A DNA stretch of 64,000 nt from Schlegelella_A sp035995885 (GCA_035995885.1 DASYKC010000094.1:13346-77345), one strand, 5' to 3'. Counted from the first letter of the stretch, positions 11,461 to 20,161 are shown. Numbers and translations are program-made. The notes: a model not told the origin generated them from the sequence alone.

Positions 11461-12432
11461 ATGAGAAAGCTCGCACTGGCACTCGCCCTCGTCGTCGCCG
11501 CCGCGGCGACCGTCCCCGGCCTCGCCGAGGCTCGCCGCATCGGCGGCGGCGGCGCCGTCGGCATGCAGCGCAGCATGCCGGCCCGCGCACCCGAGGCGCT
11601 GCCCGCGCGTCCGGCCGCGCCGGTCGCGCAGCCCGCCGCGCCCGCCACCGCAGGCGCTGCCGCCGCGGCCGCGCCGCGCCGGTCGTGGCTCGGCCCGATC
11701 GCCGGCCTCGCCGCCGGCCTCGGCATCGCTGCGCTGATGAGCCACCTCGGCTTCGGCGCCGAGTTCGGCAACATCGTCATGCTCCTGCTGCTCGGCATCG
11801 TCGCCGTGATCGCGATCCGCTTCGTCATGCGCCGGTTCGCGCCGGCGCCGGCGTCGGGCGGCATGCAGTTCGCCGGCGCCGGCGCCCCCGCGCCCAAGGC
11901 ACCCGTGTCGTTCCCCGACGAGCGCCCGCCGCAGTTCCGCGGCCAGCAGATCGGCGCAGAAGCGCCGTACCAGCAGGCCTCCGGCAGTAGTGCCGCGCTC
12001 GCTGGTGGGGCGACGCCTGCCGCGGCTTCGTCCCGCCTTCCCGCCGACTTCGACGCGGCCGGCTTCGAGCGCATCGCCAAGATGATCTTCATCCGCCTGC
12101 AGGCCGCCAACGACGTCGCCGACCTCAACGACCTGCGTGCCTTCACGACGCCCGAGATGTTCGCGGTGATCAAGCTCGACCTGCAGGAGCGCGGCACGAC
12201 GCCGCAGCGCACCGACGTCGTCCGCGTCGACGCCGAAGTCCTCGACGTCGCCAGCGAGGCCGAACGGCAGATCGTCAGCGTCCGCTTCCACGGCCTGATC
12301 CGCGAGGACGTCGACGCCGCCGCCGAGCCGTTCGACGAGGTCTGGCATCTCGTCAAGCCGGCCGACGGCAGCCGCGACTGGGCCATCGCCGGCATCCAGC
12401 CGACGACCACGCCGATCGCTCACGCCGCCTGA
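11461..12432 (+). CDS. Tim44-like domain membrane protein
   Basis: 323 residues, with AAGGAGA 5 bases before the ATG. Residues 1-23 are a signal peptide ending in AEA. RRIGGGGAVGMQR follows, a pattern common in bacterial Tim44-like proteins. Next come an Ala/Pro-rich stretch (40-70), two hydrophobic segments (about 75-95 and 100-122) and, from about 175, the Tim44-like C-terminal domain (FERIAKMIFIRLQAAND). In mitochondria Tim44 tethers the import motor; the bacterial relatives have no settled role. The next gene starts 35 bases downstream on the same strand. Confidence 0.88.
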   Translation: MRKLALALALVVAAAATVPGLAEARRIGGGGAVGMQRSMPARAPEALPARPAAPVAQPAAPATAGAAAAAAPRRSWLGPIAGLAAGLGIAALMSHLGFGAEFGNIVMLLLLGIVAVIAIRFVMRRFAPAPASGGMQFAGAGAPAPKAPVSFPDERPPQFRGQQIGAEAPYQQASGSSAALAGGATPAAASSRLPADFDAAGFERIAKMIFIRLQAANDVADLNDLRAFTTPEMFAVIKLDLQERGTTPQRTDVVRVDAEVLDVASEAERQIVSVRFHGLIREDVDAAAEPFDEVWHLVKPADGSRDWAIAGIQPTTTPIAHAA

Positions 12433-12467
12433 CCAGCGCCTTCGCGCAGCCCGCGCCCGCCGCCGTC

Positions 12468-13388
12468 GTGGTCGACATCCTCGCCCTCGGCGAGGCGATG
12501 GTCGAGTTCAACCAGACCGGCGCGGCGGACGGCCGCCTCTACCTCCAGGGCTTCGGCGGCGACACCTCGAACTTCGCCGTCGCGGCGGCGCGCCAGGGCG
12601 CGCGCGTCGGCTACGTCTCGGCCCTCGGCGACGACGTCTACGGCCGGATGCTGCGCGCGATGTGGCGCGAGGAAGGCATCGACGACAGCGGCGTTCGCAG
12701 CGACGACGACGCGTTCACCGCCGTCTACTTCGTCACTCACGACGGGGCCGGCCACCACTTCAACTTCTTTCGCCAGGGCTCGGCGGCGAGCCGACTGAGC
12801 GCGGCGCAACTGCCGCACGCACAGATCGCGGCGGCGCGCGTGCTCCATCTCTCGGGCATCTCGATGGCGATCTCGGACGCCGCGCGCGCGGCGTGCTTCG
12901 CCGCCATCGCGACGGCGCGCGCGGCCGGCGTCGAGGTCTCGTTCGACACCAATTACCGGCCGCGGCTCTGGCCGCTTGCGCTGGCGCAAACGACGATCGC
13001 CGCCGCGATCGCCGCCGCCGACATCTGCCTGCCGAGCTACGACGACCTCGCCGCCCTCACCGGCCTGGCCGACCCGGAGGCGATGGTCGAGCATTGCCTC
13101 GGTCTCGGTGCGCGCGTCGTCGCGCTCAAGCACGGCGCCAACGGCGCCTGGCTCGCCGAGGGCGACCGCCGCATCCGCATCGCGCCGCATCCGTGCCGGC
13201 CGGTCGACGCCACCGGCGCCGGCGACGCCTTCGGCGGCGCGTTCGTCGCCCGCCTCGTCGCCGGCGACGACCTGGAAAGCGCCGGCCGCTACGCCGCTGC
13301 GACGGCGGCGCTGTCGACCGAAGGCTACGGCGCCGTCGCGCCGATCCCGCACGCGGCGCGCGTGCGCGAGGCCCTCGCCGCCGCCTGA
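12468..13388 (+). CDS. kdgK: PfkB-family sugar kinase, probable 2-dehydro-3-deoxygluconokinase
   Basis: 306 residues from a GTG start. The N-terminal pattern ILALGEAMVEFN and GGDTSNFAVAAARQGA is typical of 2-keto-3-deoxygluconate kinases. The C-terminal PfkB signature is DATGAGDAFGG (247-257), with catalytic base D253. Reaction: 2-keto-3-deoxy-D-gluconate + ATP to the 6-phosphate in the cytoplasm, feeding the Entner-Doudoroff aldolase. No aldolase lies next to it. The aldonate dehydratase at 29328 makes 2-keto-3-deoxy acids, so the two could be linked. Family assignment is firm; the exact sugar acid is inferred. Confidence 0.85.
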   Translation: MVDILALGEAMVEFNQTGAADGRLYLQGFGGDTSNFAVAAARQGARVGYVSALGDDVYGRMLRAMWREEGIDDSGVRSDDDAFTAVYFVTHDGAGHHFNFFRQGSAASRLSAAQLPHAQIAAARVLHLSGISMAISDAARAACFAAIATARAAGVEVSFDTNYRPRLWPLALAQTTIAAAIAAADICLPSYDDLAALTGLADPEAMVEHCLGLGARVVALKHGANGAWLAEGDRRIRIAPHPCRPVDATGAGDAFGGAFVARLVAGDDLESAGRYAAATAALSTEGYGAVAPIPHAARVREALAAA

Positions 13389-13397
13389 GGCGTCACG

Positions 13398-13925
13398 TCA
13401 CTTCTCGGCCGCGGCCTTGAGGTTGGCCAGGCCGGCCTCGAAGTCCTTGCCGATCATCTTGTCCATGTCGACGAAGACGCCCATCAGCTTGGACACGAAC
13501 GGCGCCGGGCCGCGCATCAGCCATGTCACCTCGGTCGAATCGGCGCGCGGCGCGAGCGTGAAGTCGGTGACGTTGTGGCCCTCGAAGGGACGGATGAAAT
13601 CGAGCTGGATGACGACCTTCGACGGCGCCGCGGCGTCCTTGATCTCCATCCGGCCGGCGCCGACCTTGCTCGAGCCGTCCCAGGCGTAAACCGCGCCGGG
13701 GCCGGTCGTCGCGCCGCTCAGCGTGCGCTTCATCGTCGGATCGAGCTTTTCCCACGGCGACCACGCCGGCCACTGGCGGAAGTCGACCAGCATCGGATAG
13801 ATCTTCGCCGGCTCGGCCTTGATCGAGACGCTGCGCTGGACCGAGAAATCGTCGGGCCGCGTCCCGGCATAGATCAGCACCGCGGCGATCGCGACGACGA
13901 CGACGATGCTCACTGTCTTCCACAT
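13398..13925 (-). CDS. SRPBCC-family (polyketide cyclase-like) membrane-anchored protein
   Basis: 175 residues. GGAGG precedes the ATG. Residues 3-20 form an uncleaved hydrophobic anchor. The rest is an SRPBCC/START-like fold as in polyketide cyclase/dehydrase proteins: SIKAEPAKIYPMLVDFRQWPAWSPWEKLDP, broken here as the domain's usual opening, then EVTWLMRGP and a C-terminal amphipathic helix. These proteins bind hydrophobic ligands; no reaction can be assigned. It starts 48 bases after the dioxygenase stop on the same strand, so it may be the third gene of the MesD-like operon. It converges on the PfkB gene with only 9 bases between. Confidence 0.8.
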   Translation of the reverse strand: MWKTVSIVVVVAIAAVLIYAGTRPDDFSVQRSVSIKAEPAKIYPMLVDFRQWPAWSPWEKLDPTMKRTLSGATTGPGAVYAWDGSSKVGAGRMEIKDAAAPSKVVIQLDFIRPFEGHNVTDFTLAPRADSTEVTWLMRGPAPFVSKLMGVFVDMDKMIGKDFEAGLANLKAAAEK

Positions 13926-13973
13926 GAAAACCTCCAGGTTGTGATGGGGCGAAGCGGACGAACGACGAGCGCC

Positions 13974-14723
13974 TCACGACGGCACGCTGGGCCCCTGGAA
14001 CGCGCCGGCGCGGTAGGTGAGGACGAGCGTGTCGCGGTGGCCGTAGCCTTCGAGCGGCTGGATCGGCGTGCTCTCGTGGATGACGCGCGCGTCGTCGAGA
14101 ACGAGCGTGGTCCACGGCTCGCGCATCGTGAAGCGAACGCCCTCGGGGCCGTCGGCGGCGAAGACCCGCGTCTCGCCGCCCTTGATGCCTTCGCGGCCGA
14201 CGAGGACGACGGCGACGAAGTCGACGCCGTCGCGGTGCGCGCCTTCCGGCGTCGGCCGGCCGATGCCGTCGGTCGTGTCGATGCGGAACTGGTGCGCCTC
14301 GACGAACCACGGCTGCGCGCCCTTCAGGCGCGACGCGAGCGCGGCGAAGCCGAGCAGGATCGCGCGCCATGCCGGCTGCGCGACGACGGCGGCGTCGATC
14401 GGCTCGAACCAGCGCTCGAGCCCGCCGTGCAGCGCGTTGTATTCGATCGGCTGCCAGTGCGCGCGCTGCGGCACGAGGCGAACCTCGGCGCCGTCGACGA
14501 CGAAGCTCGCGTGGCGGCGGCGCCGGTAACGGCCGCCGTCGCGCAGGTGGGCGTCGGCGGGCAGCGCGTCCCACGACGGCCGCAGCGCGTCGAGCTCGGC
14601 GACGCTCGCGCCGGCGAAGCGGGCGAAGTCGGACGGCGCGAGGACGGCATGGCCGCGTCCGGCGAGGGCGGCGGCGAGCTCGCGCGGTGCGGTCGTGGGC
14701 GCGCTCGGCGCGGCCGCGCTCAT
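13974..14723 (-). CDS. 2OG-Fe(II) dioxygenase family protein (PF10014-like)
   Basis: 249 residues. The iron site is H163-x-D165 (AHRDGVDF) with distal H216 (VIHEST), and R230 or R238 could bind 2-oxoglutarate. The overall pattern fits the family that includes bacterial free L-amino-acid dioxygenases, some of which hydroxylate Ile/Leu and sulfoxidise Met. Its ATG overlaps the stop of the methionine synthase-like gene (ATGA), so the two are translationally coupled. This suggests a substrate related to methionine or homocysteine, which is inference. It is not the DUF1852 (MesX) partner known for MesD enzymes, as far as I can tell from length and motifs. Confidence 0.82.
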   Translation of the reverse strand: MSAAAPSAPTTAPRELAAALAGRGHAVLAPSDFARFAGASVAELDALRPSWDALPADAHLRDGGRYRRRRHASFVVDGAEVRLVPQRAHWQPIEYNALHGGLERWFEPIDAAVVAQPAWRAILLGFAALASRLKGAQPWFVEAHQFRIDTTDGIGRPTPEGAHRDGVDFVAVVLVGREGIKGGETRVFAADGPEGVRFTMREPWTTLVLDDARVIHESTPIQPLEGYGHRDTLVLTYRAGAFQGPSVPS

Positions 14724-15754
14724 CGCTGCCGGCGCGCGCGCGCAAGCGCCGCGCCCTGCGCCAGCGCCGCGAGCTTGGCCTCGGCGACCTCGCGCCGCAT
14801 CGGCGCCAGGCCGCAGTTGGTGCACGGCATGAGGCGCTCGGCCGGGACGTGGCGCAACGCCGTCTCGATCGTCGCGGCGACCTGCTCCGGCGTCTCGATC
14901 ACGTCGGAGGCGACATCGATGACGCCGACCATCACGTCCTTGCCTTCGAGCAGGTGCATCAGCTCCGCCGGCACGTGCGAGTGATAGCACTCGAGCGAGA
15001 CCTGGTCGATGCGGCTCCTGGCGAGCGCCGGGAACACCTGCTCGTACTGGCGCCATTCGCCGCCGAGAGTCTGCTTCCAGTCGACGTTGGCCGGGATGCC
15101 GTAGCCGTAGCAGATGTGGACTGCGGTCTTGCACTCGAGCCCTTCGGCGGCGCGCTCGAGCGCGGCGACGCCCCACTCGGCCGCGTCGGCCATGTAGACG
15201 TTGAACGCCGGCTCGTCGAACTGGACGACGTCGACGCCGTCGGCGGCGAGCGCGCGCGCCTCCTCGTTGAGCAGCTCGGCGAACGCGAACGCCATCCTGA
15301 TCCGCCCCTCCCTGCCGGCGCCGTAGTGGCGGTCGGCGACGGTGTCGACGATCGTCATCGGCCCGGGCAGGGTGAACTTCAGGCGCTTGCCGGTGTGGGC
15401 ACGGGCGAGGCGCGCTTCGGCGGCGTGGACGCGGCCGGCCAGGCGCAAGGGACCGACGACCTGCGGCACCATCGCGTCGTAGCGGTTGTTGCGGATCCCC
15501 ATCTTCACCTTGTGCTCGAAGTCGATGCCCTCGACCTTCGCCAGGAAGCCGTGGACGAAGTGCTGGCGCGACTGCTCGCCGTCGCCGACGACGTCGATGC
15601 CGGCGTCTTCCTGCACCTTGAGCCAGAGCAATGTCGCGTCGGCCTTGGCGCGCTCGAGCTCGGCGCCGCTCGACTTCCACTCGGGCCAGAGCTTCTCGGT
15701 CTCGGCCAGCCACGAGGGCTTGGGCAGGCTGCCGGCGATGGCGGTCTCGAACAT
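14720..15754 (-). CDS. Core-MetE / MesD-like folate-independent methionine synthase
   Basis: 344 residues, matching only the catalytic C-terminal half of cobalamin-independent methionine synthase (MetE is about 750). Zinc ligands are in place: H213 and C215 (HICYGYG), E255 (SLECYHSH) and C314 (TNCGL). The N-terminus (AGSLPKPSWL) and DGEQSRQHF are typical of the short family. MetE-type enzymes transfer a methyl group to homocysteine. Short forms lack the folate-binding half, and MesD members need an oxygen-dependent partner (MesX, DUF1852). No DUF1852 gene is in the window. It overlaps the dioxygenase gene by four bases. Family level is confident; the MesD subgroup is from remembered sequence character. 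Confidence 0.85.
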   Translation of the reverse strand: MFETAIAGSLPKPSWLAETEKLWPEWKSSGAELERAKADATLLWLKVQEDAGIDVVGDGEQSRQHFVHGFLAKVEGIDFEHKVKMGIRNNRYDAMVPQVVGPLRLAGRVHAAEARLARAHTGKRLKFTLPGPMTIVDTVADRHYGAGREGRIRMAFAFAELLNEEARALAADGVDVVQFDEPAFNVYMADAAEWGVAALERAAEGLECKTAVHICYGYGIPANVDWKQTLGGEWRQYEQVFPALARSRIDQVSLECYHSHVPAELMHLLEGKDVMVGVIDVASDVIETPEQVAATIETALRHVPAERLMPCTNCGLAPMRREVAEAKLAALAQGAALARARRQR

Positions 15755-15824
15755 CGAACGATTCCCTTCTGCGCGATGCGTTCCGCCGGAGCGGTGCTGG
15801 CGCCGTTTGCGATACCGTCGGCGC

Positions 15825-17078
15825 GTGAGTGCCGACGCCGATTCGACCGCGGACGACGCCGAGGCGCCGCTCGCCGCGACCGACCGCATCGCCGCGCTCG
15901 ACGTGCTGCGCGGCTTCGCGTTGCTCGGCATCTTCATTATGAACATGCCGGGTTTCAGCCACTCGATGTTCGCCGCGCCGGCGCCGCCGCGGACGTCGCT
16001 CGACGCGCTCGTCGCGGCGCTGCGCGAGACGTTCTTCGCGGGCAAGTTCAATCTCCTCTTCGGCCTCGTCTTCGGCATCGGCTTCGCGCTGCAGATGGCG
16101 CGCCTGAACGAAGGCGAATCGACCCGGGCGGCGCGTCTCGGCGCCGCGCCGAGGCCGCATCGGGCGACGCAGGTCTACGCGCGCCGCCTCGCCTTCCTGT
16201 TCGTCGTCGGCCTCGTCCACGCGATGCTGCTCTGGTCGGGCGACGTGCTGCTCATCTACGCGGTGCTCGGCTTCGCCCTGCTGTTCGCGCGCCGTCTCGG
16301 CGATCGCGCGCTGCTCGCGCTGATCGCGGCCTGCCTCGTCTTCCCGGCGCTCGCGGAGGTCGCCCGGTCGATGCTGTTCGGCGCCGGCTGGGACACCGTC
16401 GCCGCGTTCCAGTACCAGCAATTCGAGGCGTCGAACGACCTCGCCTACGGCCACGGCTCGTTCCTCGACGCGATGCGCGAGACGACGCGCATCTTCGACT
16501 GGAGCTGGCGTTCGCCGTTCGGCCTGTTCGTCTGGGCGTCGTTCTTCGTCCAGATGGCAACCGGCATCCTGATCGGCTACGTCCTCGGCCGGCGCGGCTG
16601 GCCCGTGCGGCCGCTCGCCGGGGCCGCCTCGGCGCGAAGCGCGCCCTGGACTGCGCTCCTCGTCGCGATCGCCTTCGGCGTGATCGAGTCGGCCGCCTTC
16701 CTCTTCGTCGGCGGCAGCGCCGGCGTCTTCGTCTCGACGCTGGCGCGGACGATCGCCCGCGCCTCGCTCGCAGCGTTCTACGCGCTCACGGTCGTTCGCT
16801 TCGTCCGCGACCGCGCCGACCTGCCGCGCTGGCTATATCCGCTGCGCGACGCCGGCCGCATGCCGCTCAGCAACTACCTGCTACAGACGCTGCTCGCGAG
16901 CGTCGTCTTCTACGGCTGGGGCCTCGGCCTGTGGGGCTCGGCGGGGCCGGCGCTCGAGGCGGCGCTGGCGCTCGCCCTCTTCGTGTTCGTCCAGCTGCCG
17001 CTGAGCAGCTTCTGGATGGCGCGCTTTCGCCACGGCCCGATCGAAACCATCTGGCGCCGCTTCACGTACGGTCGCTGA
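15825..17078 (+). CDS. DUF418 family polytopic membrane protein
   Basis: 417 residues from GTG at 15825. The opening RIAALDVLRGFALLGIFIMN is the hallmark of DUF418 proteins (YeiB-like). About eight to ten hydrophobic helices follow, with the conserved segment GRMPLSNYLLQ (about 344-354) and a C-terminal region rich in Trp/Phe ending PIETIWRRFTYG. The function is unknown; a transport or acyltransferase-like role has been suggested for related families. Start-to-start distance to the divergent MesD-like gene is 70 bases, so a shared promoter region is likely. Its last 17 bases overlap the end of the convergent flavin-dependent oxidoreductase gene. Confidence 0.9.
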   Translation: MSADADSTADDAEAPLAATDRIAALDVLRGFALLGIFIMNMPGFSHSMFAAPAPPRTSLDALVAALRETFFAGKFNLLFGLVFGIGFALQMARLNEGESTRAARLGAAPRPHRATQVYARRLAFLFVVGLVHAMLLWSGDVLLIYAVLGFALLFARRLGDRALLALIAACLVFPALAEVARSMLFGAGWDTVAAFQYQQFEASNDLAYGHGSFLDAMRETTRIFDWSWRSPFGLFVWASFFVQMATGILIGYVLGRRGWPVRPLAGAASARSAPWTALLVAIAFGVIESAAFLFVGGSAGVFVSTLARTIARASLAAFYALTVVRFVRDRADLPRWLYPLRDAGRMPLSNYLLQTLLASVVFYGWGLGLWGSAGPALEAALALALFVFVQLPLSSFWMARFRHGPIETIWRRFTYGR

Positions 17079-18066
17079 GCGCGAACGCCTCGGCGAGGAG
17101 CGCGTACGACGTGCGCCGAACCGCCGGGTCGTGCGACCAGGTGTTGATCACGATCTCGTCGAGCTCGAACGCCTCGGCGAGGCGCGCGATCTGCTCGCTC
17201 ACCGTCTTCGCCGAGCCGACGAAGGCACGCGCGCGCATCGGCGCAAGCCCTTGCTCTTCGGCGGCGTCGAAGCCGCGCGCGGCGATCTCCGCCGGCGCCT
17301 GCAGCGGGCCGAGCACGCCGCGGCCGCGGTCGATGCGCCAGCGATCGCGCGACAGCGCGTGGTACTTCGCTTCCTCGTCGGTCTCGGCGGCGAGCGCCCA
17401 GATGCAGAGCGTCGCCTTGGGCTCGGGGTGGCGCTCGCTCGGCTGGTAGAGGCGCCGATAGAGCGACATCGCCTGCTCCGCGCCCTGGCCGTCGGTGAAG
17501 AAGTAGGCGAAGGCATAGGGCAGGCCGAAGTGCGCCGCGAGCTGCGCGCCGTAGTCCGAGCTCCCGAGGATCCAGATCTCGGGCGCGTGCGGGCCGAGCG
17601 GGTGGGCGGTGATGCCGGCATGGCGGCCGGCGCTCGTCCACGCGAGCAGGTCGCGCACCTGCACCGGGAAGTCTTCGGCGCCGGGCGCGGCATTGGGGTT
17701 GAGCGCGCGCGCCGTGCGCATGTCGCCGCCCGGGGCGCGGCCGACGCCGAGGTCGACTCGCCCCGGCGCGAGCGCCTCGAGGACGCGGAACTGCTCGGCG
17801 ACCTTGAGCGCGCTGTAGTGCGGCAGCATGACGCCGGCGCTGCCGATGCGGATCGTCGTCGTGCGCGCGGCGATCGCCGCCATCAGGATCTCGGGCGCGC
17901 TGCCGACGATCGTCGGCAGGCCGTGGTGCTCGCTCAGCCAGAAGCGCGAATAGCCGAGGCGCTCGCAGTGCTCGGCGAGCGCGAGCGTGTCGCGGATCGC
18001 GGCGTCCTCGGTGCTGCCGGCGAGCGAGACCGACTGGTCGAGGACGGCGAGCTTGAGCGACCTCAT
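17062..18066 (-). CDS. LLM-class (luciferase-like) flavin-dependent oxidoreductase
   Basis: 334 residues. The TIM-barrel luciferase-like pattern is clear: LAVLDQSV at strand 1, RFWLSEHH (about 41-48), RIGSAGVMLPHYSALKVAEQFRVLEAL broken here as the phosphate-binding loop region, then RVDLGVGRAPG. Members use FMNH2 or F420; the LLM family with 'alkane 1-monooxygenase-like' pattern usually uses FMN. The substrate is unknown. GGAGG lies 5 bases before the ATG. The cupin gene ends one base upstream (TGAGATG), so the two form an operon. The 3' end overlaps the DUF418 gene on the other strand. Confidence 0.88.
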   Translation of the reverse strand: MRSLKLAVLDQSVSLAGSTEDAAIRDTLALAEHCERLGYSRFWLSEHHGLPTIVGSAPEILMAAIAARTTTIRIGSAGVMLPHYSALKVAEQFRVLEALAPGRVDLGVGRAPGGDMRTARALNPNAAPGAEDFPVQVRDLLAWTSAGRHAGITAHPLGPHAPEIWILGSSDYGAQLAAHFGLPYAFAYFFTDGQGAEQAMSLYRRLYQPSERHPEPKATLCIWALAAETDEEAKYHALSRDRWRIDRGRGVLGPLQAPAEIAARGFDAAEEQGLAPMRARAFVGSAKTVSEQIARLAEAFELDEIVINTWSHDPAVRRTSYALLAEAFALSDRT

Positions 18067-18067
18067 C

Positions 18068-18550
18068 TCATCCCTCCGGATGCGTCGGGTCGATCCAGCG
18101 CACGGTCTCGGGCTTCTCGACCGGCTCGATGTCGAGGTTGACGGCGATCGCCTCGCCGTCGCTGCGGCACAGCACGCACTCGAGCATCTCGTCGCGGCTG
18201 GCGTTGATCTCCTGGTGCGGCACCCACGGCGGGATGTAGATGAAGTCGCCCGGCCCGGCCTCGGCGGTGTACTCGAGGGCGTTGCCCCAGCGCATGCGCG
18301 CACGCCCCTTGACGACGTAGATCACGCTCTCGAGCGGGCCGTGATGATGGGCGCCGGTCTTGGCGTCGGGATGGATGTGGACGGTGCCGGCCCAAAGCTT
18401 CTGCGCGCCGACGCGGGCGAAGTTGATCGCCGCCTTGCGGTCCATTCCCGGCGTCTGCGCCGTGTTCGGATCGAGCCGATCGGCCGGGACGACGCGAACG
18501 CCGTCGTGCTGCCAGGCGTGTTCGGTGGGTCGATCAGAGGGAAGGGTCAC
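18068..18550 (-). CDS. Cupin-domain protein
   Basis: 160 residues, a single small cupin barrel. Motif 1 gives metal ligands H68-H70 and E74 (HHHGPLESVIYV), and motif 2 gives H112 (IPPWVPHQE). Small cupins of this kind are either dioxygenases/isomerases or ligand-binding accessory proteins. There is no helix-turn-helix, so it is not a regulator by itself. It is co-operonic with the flavin-dependent oxidoreductase downstream, suggesting a shared small-molecule oxidation. Its start region abuts the long leader of the divergent cold-shock gene. Confidence 0.87.
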   Translation of the reverse strand: MTLPSDRPTEHAWQHDGVRVVPADRLDPNTAQTPGMDRKAAINFARVGAQKLWAGTVHIHPDAKTGAHHHGPLESVIYVVKGRARMRWGNALEYTAEAGPGDFIYIPPWVPHQEINASRDEMLECVLCRSDGEAIAVNLDIEPVEKPETVRWIDPTHPEG

Positions 18551-18601
18551 GGCGTTCTCCGGCGACGCGACGACGCGAGGTCGTGTACATTACGGGCACA
18601 G

Positions 18602-18753
18602 TTATACGCAAGACAGTGGTTGTTCGTGATTCTCGTTCTACCCCCGCGGTCCTCGCGGCGGGCACCTGAAATCCCCCTGATCGGTTCTTGAGTGTCGCTG
18701 CATGCGCCGCATGTTGCTGCGCGTTCATTTCAATCGTAGACAGGATATTTTTT
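18602..18753 (+). promoter_or_regulatory. Promoter region and long structured 5' leader of the cold-shock gene
   Basis: TTATAC at 18602-18607 is a possible -10 box in the least G+C-rich part of this gap. It would give a leader of about 140 bases, as is common for cspA-type genes. The leader contains a stem of CCCGCG with CGCGG around 18642-18657 and ends with CAGGAT and a run of six T directly before the ATG. Cold-shock leaders usually refold at low temperature to expose the ribosome binding site; that role is inferred. Confidence 0.4.
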
Positions 18754-18966
18754 ATGACGACCCAAACCGGAACCGTGAAGTGGTTCAACGAAAGCAAGGG
18801 CTTCGGCTTCATCGCGCAAGACGCGGGCGGCGCCGACCTCTTCGCCCACTTCCGCGACATCCAGGGCAACGGCTTCAAGACGCTCGCCGAAAACCAGCGC
18901 GTCGAATTCGAAGTGAAGCAGGGCCAGAAGGGCCTGCAGGCCGCGAACATTCGCGTCCTCGCCTGA
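18754..18966 (+). CDS. Cold-shock protein, CspA family
   Basis: 70 residues, the usual length for one cold-shock OB domain. RNP1 is KGFGFI (15-20) and RNP2 is DLFAHF (28-33, usually VFVHF). The opening TGTVKWFNESKGFG is diagnostic. It binds single-stranded RNA and DNA and melts RNA secondary structure. It is flanked by a long leader and a strong terminator, so it is a single-gene unit. Which member of the csp family it is cannot be told from the sequence alone. Confidence 0.97.
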   Translation: MTTQTGTVKWFNESKGFGFIAQDAGGADLFAHFRDIQGNGFKTLAENQRVEFEVKQGQKGLQAANIRVLA

Positions 18967-19002
18967 TTGGGGTTCGCCCCGCCCGGATCGCATCCGGGAA
19001 GA

Positions 19003-19030
19003 AAGCCGCGGTCCCACCGCGGCTTTTTTT
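19003..19030 (+). terminator. Rho-independent terminator of the cold-shock gene
   Basis: AAGCCGCGGT and ACCGCGGCTT form a perfect 10-bp stem with a CCC loop, running into seven T. This is the clearest intrinsic terminator in the window and lies 36 bases after the stop codon. Confidence 0.95.
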
Positions 19031-19123
19031 CGTCCGCCTGACGCTCGCCTCGCCGCACGTCGGCACGTGCCTCCCGGCACCGCCGCAGGCCCTAACATTC
19101 GCCGATTGCACCGGAGTTCGCCG

Positions 19124-20161
19124 ATGACCTCTCTCGCCAGCACGACGAACCATCAGATTCGCCTCGCGCGTCGACCCGTCGGCCTGCCGGTGCGCGCCGA
19201 CTGGAGCTTCACGGCCGAGCCGGTCGCCGCGCCCGAGCCTGGCGGCGTCGTCGTCAAGACGCTGCTGCTTTCGCTCGATCCGGCCATGCGCGGCTGGATG
19301 AACGAAGGCAAGAGCTACATCGCCCCGGTCGCGATCGACGACGTCATGCGCGCCGGCGGCATCGGCATCGTCGTCGCCTCCGAGAATCCGAAATATGCGC
19401 TCGGCGATCACGTCAGCGGCGCGCTCGGCGTGCAGGAGTACGCGACGTTCGGCGAGCGCCAGCTCGGCCGCGGCGAGCTCGTCAAGATCGACCTTCGCGT
19501 CGCTGCGCCGGCGCAGTGGCTGAACGTGCTCGGCATGCCCGGCATGACCGGCTACTTCGGGCTGATGGACGTCGGCCAGCCGAAGGCGGGCGAGACCGTC
19601 GTCGTTTCCGGCGCGGCCGGCGCGGTCGGCCAGACCGTCGGCCAGCTCGCCAGGATCAAGGGCTGTCGTGCCGTCGGCATCGCCGGCGGCCCGGCCAAGT
19701 GCGAGTGGGTCGTCAAGGAGCTCGGCTTCGACGCCTGCATCGACTACAAGGCCGGGCCGATCAAGGAGGGCCTCAAGGCGCATTGCCCGAAAGGCGTCGA
19801 CATCTATTTCGACAACGTCGGCGGCGAGATCCTCGACACCGTCCTGACGCGCCTCAATCGCCACGCGCGCATCATCATCTGCGGCGCGATCAGCCAGTAC
19901 AACAACACCGAGCCGGTCAAGGGGCCGGCCAACTACCTCTCGCTGCTCGTCAACCGCGCCCGCATGGAAGGCATCGTCGTGTTCGACTACGCCGAGCGCT
20001 TTCCCCAGGCGATCGCCGAGCTGGCCGGCTACCTGGAGGACGGCCGCATGAAGGGCCGCGAAGACGTCGTCGTCGGCATCGAGACGTTTCCCGAATCGCT
20101 GCTCAAGCTCTTTCGCGGCGAGAACTTCGGCAAGCTCGTGCTCCAGGTCGCGCAAGGCTGA
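19124..20161 (+). CDS. NADP-dependent medium-chain oxidoreductase (2-alkenal reductase / CurA-like)
   Basis: 345 residues. The zinc-less medium-chain reductase pattern is present: RPVGLP near the N-terminus, LSLDPAMRGWMN (about 44-55), then the NADP-binding loop GAAGAVGQTVGQLA (about 162-175) and DNVGGEILD. Members reduce the carbon-carbon double bond of alkenals, curcumin or prostaglandin-like enones with NADPH. CGGAG precedes the ATG. It is followed by the hybrid kinase gene after about 47 bases on the same strand. The physiological substrate is not known. Confidence 0.92.
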   Translation: MTSLASTTNHQIRLARRPVGLPVRADWSFTAEPVAAPEPGGVVVKTLLLSLDPAMRGWMNEGKSYIAPVAIDDVMRAGGIGIVVASENPKYALGDHVSGALGVQEYATFGERQLGRGELVKIDLRVAAPAQWLNVLGMPGMTGYFGLMDVGQPKAGETVVVSGAAGAVGQTVGQLARIKGCRAVGIAGGPAKCEWVVKELGFDACIDYKAGPIKEGLKAHCPKGVDIYFDNVGGEILDTVLTRLNRHARIIICGAISQYNNTEPVKGPANYLSLLVNRARMEGIVVFDYAERFPQAIAELAGYLEDGRMKGREDVVVGIETFPESLLKLFRGENFGKLVLQVAQG

